A stretch of 64,000 nucleotides of DNA from Pedobacter sp. MC2016-24. GTDB lineage: Bacteria > Bacteroidota > Bacteroidia > Sphingobacteriales > Sphingobacteriaceae. Made by a program: the position numbers and the translations under genes. Positions 33,355-41,811 of the stretch are shown piece after piece (positions within the stretch are counted from its first letter, which is position 1; each line of letters starts with the position of its first letter). The notes under the pieces were generated by a model. It saw only the letters and a list, made by a program, of their open reading frames with translations, ran no database searches and had not been told where the DNA came from. The stretch spans positions 514,036 to 578,035 of the forward strand of contig NZ_JADFBX010000004.1 in the NCBI RefSeq assembly GCF_015223055.1. Reading direction: 5' to 3'.

Positions 33355-36189
33355 ATGAAACCTGAACAATTAGAACCTTTATTATCTGCCCTGATTCCGA
33401 AGAAACAAGTTAAATGTCAACTGATTGACTTAGTTGCCTACGCGTCTGACGCTGGGTTTTATTACCTGCGGCCGAAGGCAGTTGTTTTACCAGATACGGA
33501 GGAGCAGATCATTCAACTGTTCCTTTTTTCTCAACAGCACGGCATTCCACTCGTTTTTCGTACTGCCGGAACAAGTTTATCCGGGCAGTCGGTTACCGAT
33601 GGGATCCTGGTTGATCTGAGTCAGTATTGGGACCAGATTGTGGTGGAGAAGGCCGGTGATCTGGTGCGGGTACAGCCCGGAGCAGTGGGATCTGTCGTGA
33701 ATGCCAGATTATCCAGATACGGAAGAAAAATAGGTCCTGATCCGGCAAGTATTACTTCAGCGATGATGGGGGGGATCATTTCCAACAATTCAAGTGGCAT
33801 GTGTTGCGGTGTAAGTAAAAACGCCTACCATACCACAAAATATATCCGCTTTATCTTGCCGAACGGGAAGTTATATACAACAGAAAACCAGCAGGACTAC
33901 CAACGCTTTTCAGAAGAATGTCCGGCGCTTTCTCAGCAATTGAAAGTGTTACGTCAGCAGATTTTCGAACAGCCCGAGGTCCTGGAGCGGATCAGGCAAA
34001 AGTATCAGACCAAAAATACAGTAGGTTACGGATTAAATGCTTTTGTTGATTTTACGGAACCACTGGACATCATGGCGCATTTGCTGATTGGTGCCGAGGG
34101 TACCCTGGGATTTATTGCAGAGGCGGTATTGGAAAGTATCCCGGATTACCCGGAGAAATCGACTGCATTGCTTTACTTTTCGGACATTTATGCGGCCTGC
34201 AGGGCAATCGAACCGCTTACCTTATCAGGTGCGGCCGCAGTGGAACTGATGGATCGGGCTTCGCTCAGGTCTATTGAACATATTGCTGGCGTACCGGAGC
34301 TGATCAAGACCTTAGGTGCAGATGCTGCGGCACTTCTGGTGGAATACCATGCCGCAACTGTTCCGGAATTGCAGGGTTACCTGGCTCATTTTGAGTCGGT
34401 ATCGGAAAGCCTGGCGCTGTTGACACCTGCTTCTTTTACGACCGTTAAAGCAGAACAGGCTTTGTTGTGGAAGGTGCGGAAAGGGATGTTCCCTTCAGTA
34501 GGCGCGGTAAGGGCAAGAGGAACTACGGTTATTCTGGAGGATGTGGCTTTCCCGGTTTCAAGACTTGGGGATGCGATCCTGGATCTGCAGGTGCTATTCA
34601 AAAAATATCAATACGACAATGCCATTATTTTTGGTCATGCAAAGGATGGAAATATCCACTTCGTGGTTACCCAGGCTTTCGATACCGAGGCAGAAATCAC
34701 ACGGTATCACCACTTTCTATCAGAGGTTGTTGCGCTGGTGGTCAACAAGTATGAAGGAACATTAAAGGCCGAACATGGGACCGGAAGGAACATGGCTCCC
34801 TTTGTAGAAACAGAGTGGGGCGGGGAAATCTACCAGATCATGAAAGCCATTAAGCTGGCAGTTGACCCGGATAATCTGTTAAATCCTGGGGTCATTATCA
34901 ATGAAAATAAATCTGCGCACATTACCAATTTAAAAGGTCTGACCCAGGTAGAAAAGGAAGTGGACCAATGTATGGAATGTGGTTTCTGCGAACAGAAATG
35001 TCCGAGCCGCAACCTGACGCTGACACCGAGGAAGCGGATTGTGGTCAGAAGGGAATTGATTAAACTTAAAAATACGGGTGTCAAAAAGGAGTATGCCGAA
35101 CTTTTAAAGCAGTACCAATACCAGGGACTGGATACCTGCGCTGTAGATGGACTCTGCGCCACCGCCTGCCCGGTAGATATCAATACGGGCGACCTGGTGA
35201 AACGTTTGAGGCGGGAAAACCATTCGGCCATGGCGAACAAAGTTGCTTTGATGACTGCTGTGAATTTCCGTTTGGTGGCAACCCTGGTGCGGGCGGCTTT
35301 AGCAGCCGGATTAACCATGAACCGGATTTTTGGAAAGCGCAGTATGATCGGAATTACTTCCGGCCTGAAAAGTGTAATCCCTGCATTTCCATTGTGGTCA
35401 AACCAACTGGCCCTGGCCAAAAAGCTCCGTGCCGGCAAACAGGAGGGCGCTACAAATGGTACGGTAGTTTATTTCCCCAGTTGCATTTCAAGAACGATGG
35501 GTGAACCTGATCCCAGGGAGAAAGGAGTGATGCAGACATTGATGGATGTTTCTGCTAAAGCAGGAATCCATGTCCTGCTTCCATCTGAAGTGAGCAGGAT
35601 GTGCTGCGGACAGATTTATTCGTCTAAAGGTTTTTATGATGCCTATACCTTTACCGTGAACCAGACCATTGAGCAGCTTTGGCTGGCCAGCAACGAAGGT
35701 CGCTTTGGTATTGTTCTGGACATCAGTTCCTGTACACAGACTTTGTTAAATTGCAGAGCTGCGCTGAGCCCCTCAAACCAGGGAAAATTTGATGCGATGA
35801 AAATTATGGACAGCATCGATTACCTTCATGATTATATTCTACCGCACGTTTCGGTTGGGACTAAAAAGAAAAACATTGTAGTACATCCGGTATGCTCTCT
35901 GCAAAAAATGTCTGGACTGGAATTTAAATTCACTAAAGTAGCCAGTCATTTTGCTGAAAACGTTACTGTTCCATTATTTGCGGGTTGCTGCGGTATGGCG
36001 GGTGACCGGGGTTTCTTACATCCTGAACTGACCCAGTCGGCCACTGCCGGAGAGGCTTCAGAAGTTAAAGCACAAGCCTTTGATGGCTATTATTCCTCAT
36101 CCAAGACTTGCGAGATCGCTTTATCAGAAGCTGTCGGAAAAAATTATTATTCTATACTTCGTCTGGTAGACGAATGCGCTGTAAAATAA
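33355..36189 (+). CDS. FAD- and Fe-S-dependent D-lactate dehydrogenase-type oxidoreductase
   Basis: 944 residues; a GlcD-like and a GlcF-like half in one chain. The N-terminal FAD_binding_4 domain shows PLVFRTAGTSLSGQS and NNSSGMCCGV; the FAD-oxidase C domain has GHAKDGNIHF and EHGTGRNMAPF. After residue 540 come two 4Fe-4S motifs (CMECGFCEQKCPS; CAVDGLCATACPVDINTG) and two CCG domains (MCCGQIYSSKG; GCCGMAGDRGFLHPEL). The GCCGMAGDRGF ending is typical of the Fe-S D-lactate dehydrogenase (Dld-II) group, which delivers electrons to the respiratory chain. A D-2-hydroxyacid is therefore the likely substrate. ATG 33355 is chosen over a TTG six codons earlier. Confidence 0.88.
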   Translation: MKPEQLEPLLSALIPKKQVKCQLIDLVAYASDAGFYYLRPKAVVLPDTEEQIIQLFLFSQQHGIPLVFRTAGTSLSGQSVTDGILVDLSQYWDQIVVEKAGDLVRVQPGAVGSVVNARLSRYGRKIGPDPASITSAMMGGIISNNSSGMCCGVSKNAYHTTKYIRFILPNGKLYTTENQQDYQRFSEECPALSQQLKVLRQQIFEQPEVLERIRQKYQTKNTVGYGLNAFVDFTEPLDIMAHLLIGAEGTLGFIAEAVLESIPDYPEKSTALLYFSDIYAACRAIEPLTLSGAAAVELMDRASLRSIEHIAGVPELIKTLGADAAALLVEYHAATVPELQGYLAHFESVSESLALLTPASFTTVKAEQALLWKVRKGMFPSVGAVRARGTTVILEDVAFPVSRLGDAILDLQVLFKKYQYDNAIIFGHAKDGNIHFVVTQAFDTEAEITRYHHFLSEVVALVVNKYEGTLKAEHGTGRNMAPFVETEWGGEIYQIMKAIKLAVDPDNLLNPGVIINENKSAHITNLKGLTQVEKEVDQCMECGFCEQKCPSRNLTLTPRKRIVVRRELIKLKNTGVKKEYAELLKQYQYQGLDTCAVDGLCATACPVDINTGDLVKRLRRENHSAMANKVALMTAVNFRLVATLVRAALAAGLTMNRIFGKRSMIGITSGLKSVIPAFPLWSNQLALAKKLRAGKQEGATNGTVVYFPSCISRTMGEPDPREKGVMQTLMDVSAKAGIHVLLPSEVSRMCCGQIYSSKGFYDAYTFTVNQTIEQLWLASNEGRFGIVLDISSCTQTLLNCRAALSPSNQGKFDAMKIMDSIDYLHDYILPHVSVGTKKKNIVVHPVCSLQKMSGLEFKFTKVASHFAENVTVPLFAGCCGMAGDRGFLHPELTQSATAGEASEVKAQAFDGYYSSSKTCEIALSEAVGKNYYSILRLVDECAVK

Positions 36190-36203
36190 AAAAAACAACA
36201 CAA

Positions 36204-37595
36204 ATGAAAACCTGTAAACTGTTCATTTTCCTTAGTCTGATTGCTTTACATTCGACTGCAAAAGTATCTTTGCCTGCCGTTATCTCCAGTGGGATGGTAC
36301 TCCAGCAGCAAAGTGAAGTGGCCTTATGGGGTAAGGCAAAATCCAGTTCAAAACTCAGCATTGTTACTTCATGGAATAAAAAAACTTACAGTTTAACCAC
36401 TGAAAAGGATGGTTCCTGGAAAACCACTGTTCAGACGCCAACCGCCGGAGGGCCTTATGGAATTACTTTTAATGACGGAGAAAAGCTGGAGTTACAGGAT
36501 GTGTTGATCGGGGAAGTCTGGGTGTGTTCTGGGCAGTCCAATATGCAAATGCCAGTTGGCGGTTTTATGAATGAACCTGTTGCCCACTCGTTAAATCTGT
36601 TGATGGAAGCTGAGGAGCAGGGTGTACGCTTGTTTAAAATCGAAAGAACCTGGGCAAATACACCCAGAACAGCATTAAAGGCCAGGTGGAAAAGCAGCAA
36701 TGCTGAAAATATAAGTGATTTTAGTGCGGTGGGCTACCAGTTTGCCCGTATGCTGCAAAAACAACTCCATGTACCTGTCGGCATTATTGAATCTGCATTT
36801 GGCGGAACGCCAATAGAAGCCTGGATGAAAAGCAATAGTCTGGCCGGTTTTACAGACTATCCTGTAAAAACAGATACCACCACTACAAACAGAAACGATG
36901 CCAGCGTATTGTTTAATGCCATGATTAACCCAATTGTTGGTTTCCATATCAAAGGCGTGATCTGGTACCAGGGTGAATCCAACCGGTCGACTGCAAATAC
37001 CTATGACCGGAAAATGCAGGCGATGGTTAAAGAATGGCGCAACATCTGGGCTTGTGGCGACTGGCCTTTTTATTATGTACAGATCGCACCTTTTTTATAC
37101 AAGGGCGACGAAAACAAACTCCCTTTGATGTATGAAGCTCAGGCCAGGGCTATGCGCCTGATCCCAAATTCCGGAATGGCGGTAAGTGTAGATGCAGGGA
37201 GCGAAGTCAGCATCCATCCATCAGATAAAACTGTGATCAGTCAGCGACTGGCCTATTGGGCTTTGGCCAAAACGTATGGTAAAAAAGGTATTCCTTACCA
37301 GGGTCCGAAATATAAATCTATCCAGACTGAAAACGGAAAAGCCATCGTAAACTTTGAGCATACCAATAATGGTTTAACTGCTTATGATAAACCGTTGATT
37401 AATTTTGAAATCGCCGGGGAGGATCGGGTGTTTTATCCAGGTACAGCTATAATTTCGGGAAGCACGGTGGTGGTGCAAAGTAATCGGGTGAGTAAGCCTG
37501 TCGCCGTACGTTACGCATTTAAAGATTGGTTGGCTGGTAACCTTTATAATGTTGATGGTTTGCCTGCTGCGCCCTTCAGAACAGATCAATGGTGA
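36204..37595 (+). CDS. Secreted sialate O-acetylesterase-type SGNH esterase
   Basis: 463 residues with signal peptide (KLFIFLSLIALHSTAK). An N-terminal beta domain (residues 20-105: VISSGMVLQQQSEVALWGKA) is followed by the SGNH/DUF303 hydrolase: GEVWVCSGQSNMQMPVGG (nucleophile Ser in GQSNM), ESAFGGTPIEAWM, and KGVIWYQGESN. These enzymes remove O-acetyl groups from glycans, including plant and bacterial polysaccharides; sialic acid is not implied. The gene follows the D-lactate-dehydrogenase-type gene by 14 bp. De-acetylation outside the cell would open the glycan to the GH92 enzymes. Confidence 0.9.
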   Translation: MKTCKLFIFLSLIALHSTAKVSLPAVISSGMVLQQQSEVALWGKAKSSSKLSIVTSWNKKTYSLTTEKDGSWKTTVQTPTAGGPYGITFNDGEKLELQDVLIGEVWVCSGQSNMQMPVGGFMNEPVAHSLNLLMEAEEQGVRLFKIERTWANTPRTALKARWKSSNAENISDFSAVGYQFARMLQKQLHVPVGIIESAFGGTPIEAWMKSNSLAGFTDYPVKTDTTTTNRNDASVLFNAMINPIVGFHIKGVIWYQGESNRSTANTYDRKMQAMVKEWRNIWACGDWPFYYVQIAPFLYKGDENKLPLMYEAQARAMRLIPNSGMAVSVDAGSEVSIHPSDKTVISQRLAYWALAKTYGKKGIPYQGPKYKSIQTENGKAIVNFEHTNNGLTAYDKPLINFEIAGEDRVFYPGTAIISGSTVVVQSNRVSKPVAVRYAFKDWLAGNLYNVDGLPAAPFRTDQW

Positions 37596-37719
37596 GCGCG
37601 CAATAAATTGGCAAACCCTAATTGTCCTTCATTTCCGGAAATGCAGTACCAAAATTGCGATTTAAACTGAAATAATTCCAGAATTTGATAACTTGCAGGT
37701 ACTAACATACAAACCAAAT

Positions 37720-38592
37720 ATGAATTTATTCAGACACCGTTTCTTTTTACCAGCCAGCTTTCTGCTGCTTTTATTCATTGGTCTGGCATCTTGCAAAACC
37801 AGGCAAAACCAGTCCGTTTCTAAACATCCCGAAGCTAAATTGGGATGGAAATTGGGTGCACAGGCTTATACCTTTAAACAGTTTACTTTCTCTCAGGCCA
37901 TAGCTAAAATAGATAGTTGTGATTTAAGTTATGTGGAGGCTTATCCCGGACAGGAGATTGGTGCCGGTATCCCAGGTAAAATGGATTATAAAATGGATGC
38001 AGCTAAGCGTAACCTGATTTTAAAAAAGCTGCAGGAAAACCATGTTAAAATGGTGGCTTATGGTGTGGTTGGTGCCGATAATGAGGCCGACTGGATCAAA
38101 ATATTTGAATTTTGTAAAGCCATGGGGGTAGAGACGATCACTTCTGAGCCCAATGAAAAATACCTGCAATTGCTTTCAGATCTTTGTGATCGATATCAGA
38201 TCAATGTGGCCATTCACAACCACCCTAATCCTTCCCACTACTGGAACCCGGATATTGCCTTAAATGCCATCAAAGGAAAAAGTAAGCGCCTGGGTTTATG
38301 TGCCGATATTGGTCATTGGGTGCGTTCCGGACTTGATCCTGTTGCCAGTTTAAAAAAGGCTTCGGGCCATGTACTTCACTTGCACATGAAGGACCTGAAC
38401 GAAAAAAGCCGCAATGCACACGATGTACACTGGGGCGAGGGCGTTTGTGACATTGATGCTGTGATCAAAGAGCTGAAAAGCCAAAACTTCAAAGGCGCAA
38501 TATCTGCAGAATATGAATACAACTGGAACAGCAACAGCGCAGATGTGGCTGAAAGTGTAAAATATTTCCGGAAGTCTTTTAATCAACCCTGA
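37720..38592 (+). CDS. Lipoprotein TIM-barrel sugar isomerase/epimerase
   Basis: 290 residues. A signal peptide ends in a lipobox (IGLASCKTRQ), so the enzyme is lipid-anchored outside the cytoplasm. The rest is an AP-endonuclease-2 / xylose-isomerase-like TIM barrel: GAQAYTFKQFTFSQAI, VAIHNHPNPSHYW, GLCADIGHWVRSGLDP, HLHMKDLN and EYEYNW, with Glu/Asp/His metal-ligand positions present. Secreted members of this family in Bacteroidota PULs have mostly unknown substrates, some acting with Gfo/Idh/MocA enzymes on 3-keto-glycosides. Last gene of the locus, followed by a strong terminator. Confidence 0.87.
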   Translation: MNLFRHRFFLPASFLLLLFIGLASCKTRQNQSVSKHPEAKLGWKLGAQAYTFKQFTFSQAIAKIDSCDLSYVEAYPGQEIGAGIPGKMDYKMDAAKRNLILKKLQENHVKMVAYGVVGADNEADWIKIFEFCKAMGVETITSEPNEKYLQLLSDLCDRYQINVAIHNHPNPSHYWNPDIALNAIKGKSKRLGLCADIGHWVRSGLDPVASLKKASGHVLHLHMKDLNEKSRNAHDVHWGEGVCDIDAVIKELKSQNFKGAISAEYEYNWNSNSADVAESVKYFRKSFNQP

Positions 38593-38599
38593 TTTTCCA

Positions 38600-38642
38600 C
38601 AACAGGCATGAGCGAACTGAAGCTCATGCCTGTTGGCTTTTG
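38600..38642 (+). terminator. Rho-independent terminator at the end of the polysaccharide locus
   Basis: Arms 38600-38613 and 38622-38635 pair perfectly over 14 bp around an 8-nt loop, followed by GCTTTTG. It lies 8 bp after the stop of the epimerase gene. Confidence 0.85.
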
Positions 38643-38671
38643 CAGATCACAAATGTTGTTTTTATGAAACG

Positions 38672-38884
38672 CTAACCCAGGGCTAGTATTTGTTCAATAG
38701 AAAGTCCTGTAAGTTCAGAGATATCTTCCACAAGCATGCCCTTCATTTTTAATTTGAGCGCAATTTCGAGTGCCATTTCTTTCTTTTCCTTTGCAGCTTT
38801 AACGCGTTCTTCCTTGCGCGCTTCCCGTCTTCCTTGTTGATAAAAAGGATCTTTTTCTACTTTAAATGTACCAACGATTCCCAT
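38672..38884 (-). CDS. Small protein like the tail of Rpn/PD-(D/E)XK family proteins
   Basis: 70 residues from the second ATG in the frame. A Lys/Arg/Glu-rich helical stretch (YQQGRREARKEERVKAAKEK) is followed by KMKGMLVEDISELTGLSIEQI. This last block matches the C-terminal motif of Rpn-type recombination-promoting nucleases / putative transposases, but the nuclease domain is missing. It may be a remnant or one of the small stand-alone proteins of this type. An upstream ATG at 38947 would add 21 residues of unusual composition and is not preferred. Confidence 0.55.
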   Translation of the reverse strand: MGIVGTFKVEKDPFYQQGRREARKEERVKAAKEKKEMALEIALKLKMKGMLVEDISELTGLSIEQILALG

Positions 38885-39048
38885 AGCTATCTTAAAATGT
38901 GTTAGTGATCGCCAAATATAGGTTCTGGTTTTATAATTAAAAAACAATTTTAATCTAAAAATTAACTCCTGAAAACTTTAACGATAATTATTTTGAGATT
39001 AAGCATGGAATTCTGTAATAAATCTCAAAAATTTGATATATCAACATT

Positions 39049-39465
39049 TTAGTCTGCGCGCCAGATGATACTTAAAGTAAAGGTATAAACGAGTGTGATC
39101 CCTGCCCAAAAAAGGAAAGTTTCGAAAGAAGTTTCGGGGAAACGTGCACTTTGAGATAGAAATGCCGCACTGCATAACAGCAGGAGCAGCCCGGTTCCGC
39201 AGGACCAGATGATTTTGGGAATTTTGCCTGAAGCGCCGACAGGTTTTTCATTGGCAATTGATCCAGCACTTGCAGCTGTTTCAGTAAAATCGAATTCAAT
39301 ATTCAGTTGTTCGGCAAGAATTTTCAGTGTATAACTTCTTGGGTTAACTTCGCCATTCTCAATCCGCTGTATAGAGCGCAAACTGATGTTGCTGAGTTTC
39401 GCAAGTTCCAGTTGGGTAAGCCCTTTGGCCAGCCTGCCGGTTTTGATTCTGTTTGCGGTATTCAT
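39049..39465 (-). CDS. XRE-type HTH regulator with two membrane helices
   Basis: 138 residues. The N-terminal helix-turn-helix is standard (IKTGRLAKGLTQLELAKLSNISLRSIQRIENGEV). After a linker, two hydrophobic segments follow (IIWSCGTGLLLLLCSAAFL and FLFWAGITLVYTFTLSIIW), so the regulator is probably bound to the inner membrane. It is divergent from a CPBP-family membrane protease gene, with a perfect 18-bp palindrome in the gap; regulation of that gene by membrane-linked sensing or proteolysis is plausible. MNTANRIK is used as start; earlier ATGs would add a Cys-rich leader not typical of the family. Confidence 0.82.
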   Translation of the reverse strand: MNTANRIKTGRLAKGLTQLELAKLSNISLRSIQRIENGEVNPRSYTLKILAEQLNIEFDFTETAASAGSIANEKPVGASGKIPKIIWSCGTGLLLLLCSAAFLSQSARFPETSFETFLFWAGITLVYTFTLSIIWRAD

Positions 39466-39501
39466 TGAGCTTGAAAGCATACGACAAAGGCGACATTTGT
39501 A

Positions 39502-39519
39502 CGCCATTTGCAAATGGCG
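39502..39519. promoter_or_regulatory. Perfect 18-bp palindrome between HTH and CPBP genes
   Basis: CGCCATTTGCAAATGGCG is fully symmetric, 36 bp from the HTH gene start and 50 bp from the CPBP gene start. XRE regulators bind sites of this kind, so it is the likely operator for both genes. Confidence 0.7.
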
Positions 39520-39569
39520 GCTTGTTTACGATCACAAAGGTAATAAGTTTGTTTCGTAAAGCACATCTT

Positions 39570-40274
39570 ATGTACGGAATCCTGATTGAACTCCTGTTGT
39601 CTTATCTCTTGTTAAAATATCTGGCTAAAACCAATCTCCAGGCCATTGGCTTTTTGCCTTCTGGTATACACCTATTGCAATTGTTGGTTGGGATACTTTG
39701 GGCAGTACTGTACCATTGCTGTTTTGAATATGGCCTTTCGTTATTGGTACATAATCCATGGAAGCTGAACCCGGCGTATGGTATTCCCGATTTCTGGTCT
39801 TCATTTGCATACCTGCTGCGTTCAGTAGTTTATGAAGAACTGATTTTCCGCGGAGCGCTCTTGTATCTGCTTATACAGAGATTTGGGGGGCGCCTGGCGA
39901 TGCTGGTATCGGCATTAAGTTTCGGGGTTTACCATTGGTTTGCCTGGCAAGCCTGGGGTAATCCGGCACAAATGCTGATGATCCTGGCCACAACCGGGTC
40001 AGTAGGTTTTGTGTTTGCCTATGCTTTTTATCGCAGTCGGTCGGTTTACCTACCCATTGGTTTGCATTTTGGGAACAACCTGTCGGCGATGGTTATTTTC
40101 TCTAAAAGTGATATGCTGGGTAAGCAATTGTTGCTAAAGCAGTTTGTTCATGATCCGGTTGTACCCAATGCATTGATTTCTTTACCTGCATTATTTTTAC
40201 ATTTTGCGGGTTTCCAGTTGCTGACCTGGTTGATGCTGAAATGGTATTTTAGTTGGAGGAAATTGGCACCTTAA
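39570..40274 (+). CDS. CPBP family intramembrane metalloprotease
   Basis: 234 residues with six or seven membrane helices. The CAAX-protease and bacteriocin-processing motifs are in order: EELIFRGALLY (motif 1, Glu-Glu and Arg), SFGVYHWFAW (motif 2, His) and LHFGNNLSA (motif 3, His-x3-Asn). Bacterial members act in bacteriocin self-immunity, peptide processing or proteolysis of membrane regulators. The divergent HTH gene with membrane helices could be a partner or target. ATG 39570 is chosen because the hydrophobic first helix starts there; an upstream extension crosses the palindrome. Confidence 0.87.
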   Translation: MYGILIELLLSYLLLKYLAKTNLQAIGFLPSGIHLLQLLVGILWAVLYHCCFEYGLSLLVHNPWKLNPAYGIPDFWSSFAYLLRSVVYEELIFRGALLYLLIQRFGGRLAMLVSALSFGVYHWFAWQAWGNPAQMLMILATTGSVGFVFAYAFYRSRSVYLPIGLHFGNNLSAMVIFSKSDMLGKQLLLKQFVHDPVVPNALISLPALFLHFAGFQLLTWLMLKWYFSWRKLAP

Positions 40275-40349
40275 ACCTTCAGCTATTGTTTTTTTGTGTA
40301 ATTTGATCTTTTTCCTCCTTAAAAAGGAGCAAATAAAAAACACAAAACA

Positions 40350-40871
40350 ATGATTATAGAAACGGAGCGGCTTTATTTTCGCGAATTGGCAGAAACAGAT
40401 GATGCCGCGATTTTTGAATTGGATTCAGATCCGGAGGTGCATCAATATTTAGGGCAGCATCCCATTGCCAGTATAGCAGATGCCCGGCATAGCATCAAAT
40501 TGATCCGTCAGCAATACATAGACAACGGGATCGGACGTTATGCCATCATCGAGAAAGACAGCCATAATTTTGTAGGATGGGGCGCTTTTAAATTCATCAC
40601 GCAACCAACCAATGGCCACCAGTTTTACCATGATCTGGGATATCGCCTGATCAAGAGGTATTGGGGTAGGGGATATGCTACAGAATCTTCCAAAGCAGCC
40701 GTTGATTATGCTTTTAAGCAGCTGAAATTACCAGCCATTTACGCCATTGCCGATGTCGGAAACCTGCAGTCGCAAAAGGTTTTAGAAAAATGCGGTTTAG
40801 TCAGAAATGGCGTATTTGATTACGACGGGGTTCCACATTACTGGTATGAAATGAAGAACCCTCATGGTTAA
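40350..40871 (+). CDS. GNAT family N-acetyltransferase (RimJ/RimL type)
   Basis: 173 residues. The acetyl-CoA fold is seen from IETERLYFRELAETDDAAIFELDSDPEV at the start to YRLIKRYWGRGYATESSKAAVDYAF, which includes the pyrophosphate-binding R/Q-x-x-G-x-G/A motif (KRYWGRGYA), and VLEKCGLVRNGVF near the end. RimJ/RimL-like members acetylate protein N-termini or small amines, but the substrate is unknown here. It converges with the MgtC-like gene, overlapping by 4 bp at the stops. Confidence 0.9.
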   Translation: MIIETERLYFRELAETDDAAIFELDSDPEVHQYLGQHPIASIADARHSIKLIRQQYIDNGIGRYAIIEKDSHNFVGWGAFKFITQPTNGHQFYHDLGYRLIKRYWGRGYATESSKAAVDYAFKQLKLPAIYAIADVGNLQSQKVLEKCGLVRNGVFDYDGVPHYWYEMKNPHG

Positions 40872-41503
40872 GTAAAACTAACGATTTCTGGCCGTGTAGC
40901 CAGGGTTTCGTTCATTTCTACGAGATACTTTTTTTTGCCTGACACTTTAAATATTACGATCAGGTGGTTGTTTTCTTTGCTGATCTCTAAACGTTCTAAA
41001 GAAAGGCCTTTGGTGTTTAAAGTGTCTTCCAATTGCTCAATCTGCTTAAAGTCCGGGTCGCGAAACGTTACGCTCAGGAGTTTTTCTTTTTGCAGTTGCG
41101 CAATCATCCGCTCCACTTTGGTCACCATTAACAAGACACCGAGCGTAATGATGGTGAGGCATAAAGCCAGTGCATGGTAACCAATGCCGGTGGTCATGCC
41201 GATTGCGGCAGAGGTCCAGATGACAGCAGCGGTCGTGAGTCCACGTACAGAAATTTTGTCTTTAAATATGACACCTGCGCCGATGAAGCCGATACCGGTA
41301 ATGATATTTGCTGAGATCCGGTCATCAGCGCCAACACCATGTCGGGACACTATGGTAAAAATGGTAGAGCCCAATGAAATCAGGATGATGGTACGAAAGC
41401 CGGCAGACTTGTTTTTATATTCCCGTTCAAATCCTATTGCGCCTCCACAAATGATTGAAACAATCATGGCGATCATATCTTCAAGTTCTACCGTAAAATC
41501 CAT
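40868..41503 (-). CDS. MgtC/SapB family inner-membrane protein
   Basis: 211 residues. Four or five membrane helices carry the MgtC/SapB signature: GGAIGFEREYKNKSAGFRTIILISLGST, then ITGIGFIGAGVIFKD and VRGLTTAAVIWTSAAIGM. A C-terminal cytoplasmic ACT-like domain of about 75 residues follows (LLSVTFRDPDFKQIEQLEDTL). Family members modulate F-ATPase or Mg2+ homeostasis in low magnesium; the direct role here is not known. The ATG at 41503 (MDFTVELEDM) is the usual type of start; the upstream ATG would add 18 residues. Confidence 0.88.
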   Translation of the reverse strand: MDFTVELEDMIAMIVSIICGGAIGFEREYKNKSAGFRTIILISLGSTIFTIVSRHGVGADDRISANIITGIGFIGAGVIFKDKISVRGLTTAAVIWTSAAIGMTTGIGYHALALCLTIITLGVLLMVTKVERMIAQLQKEKLLSVTFRDPDFKQIEQLEDTLNTKGLSLERLEISKENNHLIVIFKVSGKKKYLVEMNETLATRPEIVSFT

Positions 41504-41773
41504 AAATAACGCTTGTTTTAGTTGTGCTATCGCATGGCGACTCAAAAGGCCAATCAATTTTCAATCCAAGTTTCTAAAATTTATCCCGGTAACGACTTAA
41601 CCACGGCAATTACGCTCTTCGCGTAGTATAAAGCCGTGTTCGCGTAATAAAATTGGCAATGCCCGTTTTTTAAAATATGTTTGATTCCCCTTATGGTATA
41701 ATTGATACAGGACGGATGTCCATTAAAATACCACAAATCCCTAGTACGTGATTTTTTAGCTAAAATTGGTACA
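41504..41773. other. Intergenic stretch with nested short repeats, no gene seen
   Basis: About 300 bp between the MgtC-like and Fic genes. It holds CACGGC/GCCGTG at 41603 and 41634, and repeated GCGTA/TTACGC elements around 41616-41660, giving alternative small hairpins, and a T-run at about 41680. An open minus-strand frame of 80 codons here has no recognisable features and is not called. Confidence 0.4.
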
Positions 41774-41811
41774 AATAATAAACGCTGCCTGCTAGGGCGG
41801 CGTTTATTATT
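41774..41811 (-). terminator. Hairpin terminator at the end of the Fic gene
   Basis: Arms 41774-41789 and 41796-41811 pair over 16 bp with one mismatch (a G-T pair), around a 6-nt loop. The arm overlaps the Fic stop codon. Its AT-rich base and GC-rich top fit a terminator. Confidence 0.65.

Noticed and set aside
34830..35438. Minus-strand open frame of 202 codons
   Set aside because: It is antisense to the Fe-S half of the FAD dehydrogenase, where cysteine motifs fix the true frame.
38672..38947. Small protein as part of an insertion sequence
   Set aside because: Only the tail motif of Rpn-type proteins is present; no nuclease domain, terminal inverted repeats or target duplication are visible.
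40315..40329. CTCCTT-AAA-AAGGAG mini-hairpin before the GNAT gene
   Set aside because: The stem is only six pairs, lacks a T-tract and lies too far from the ATG to be a convincing ribosome-site switch.
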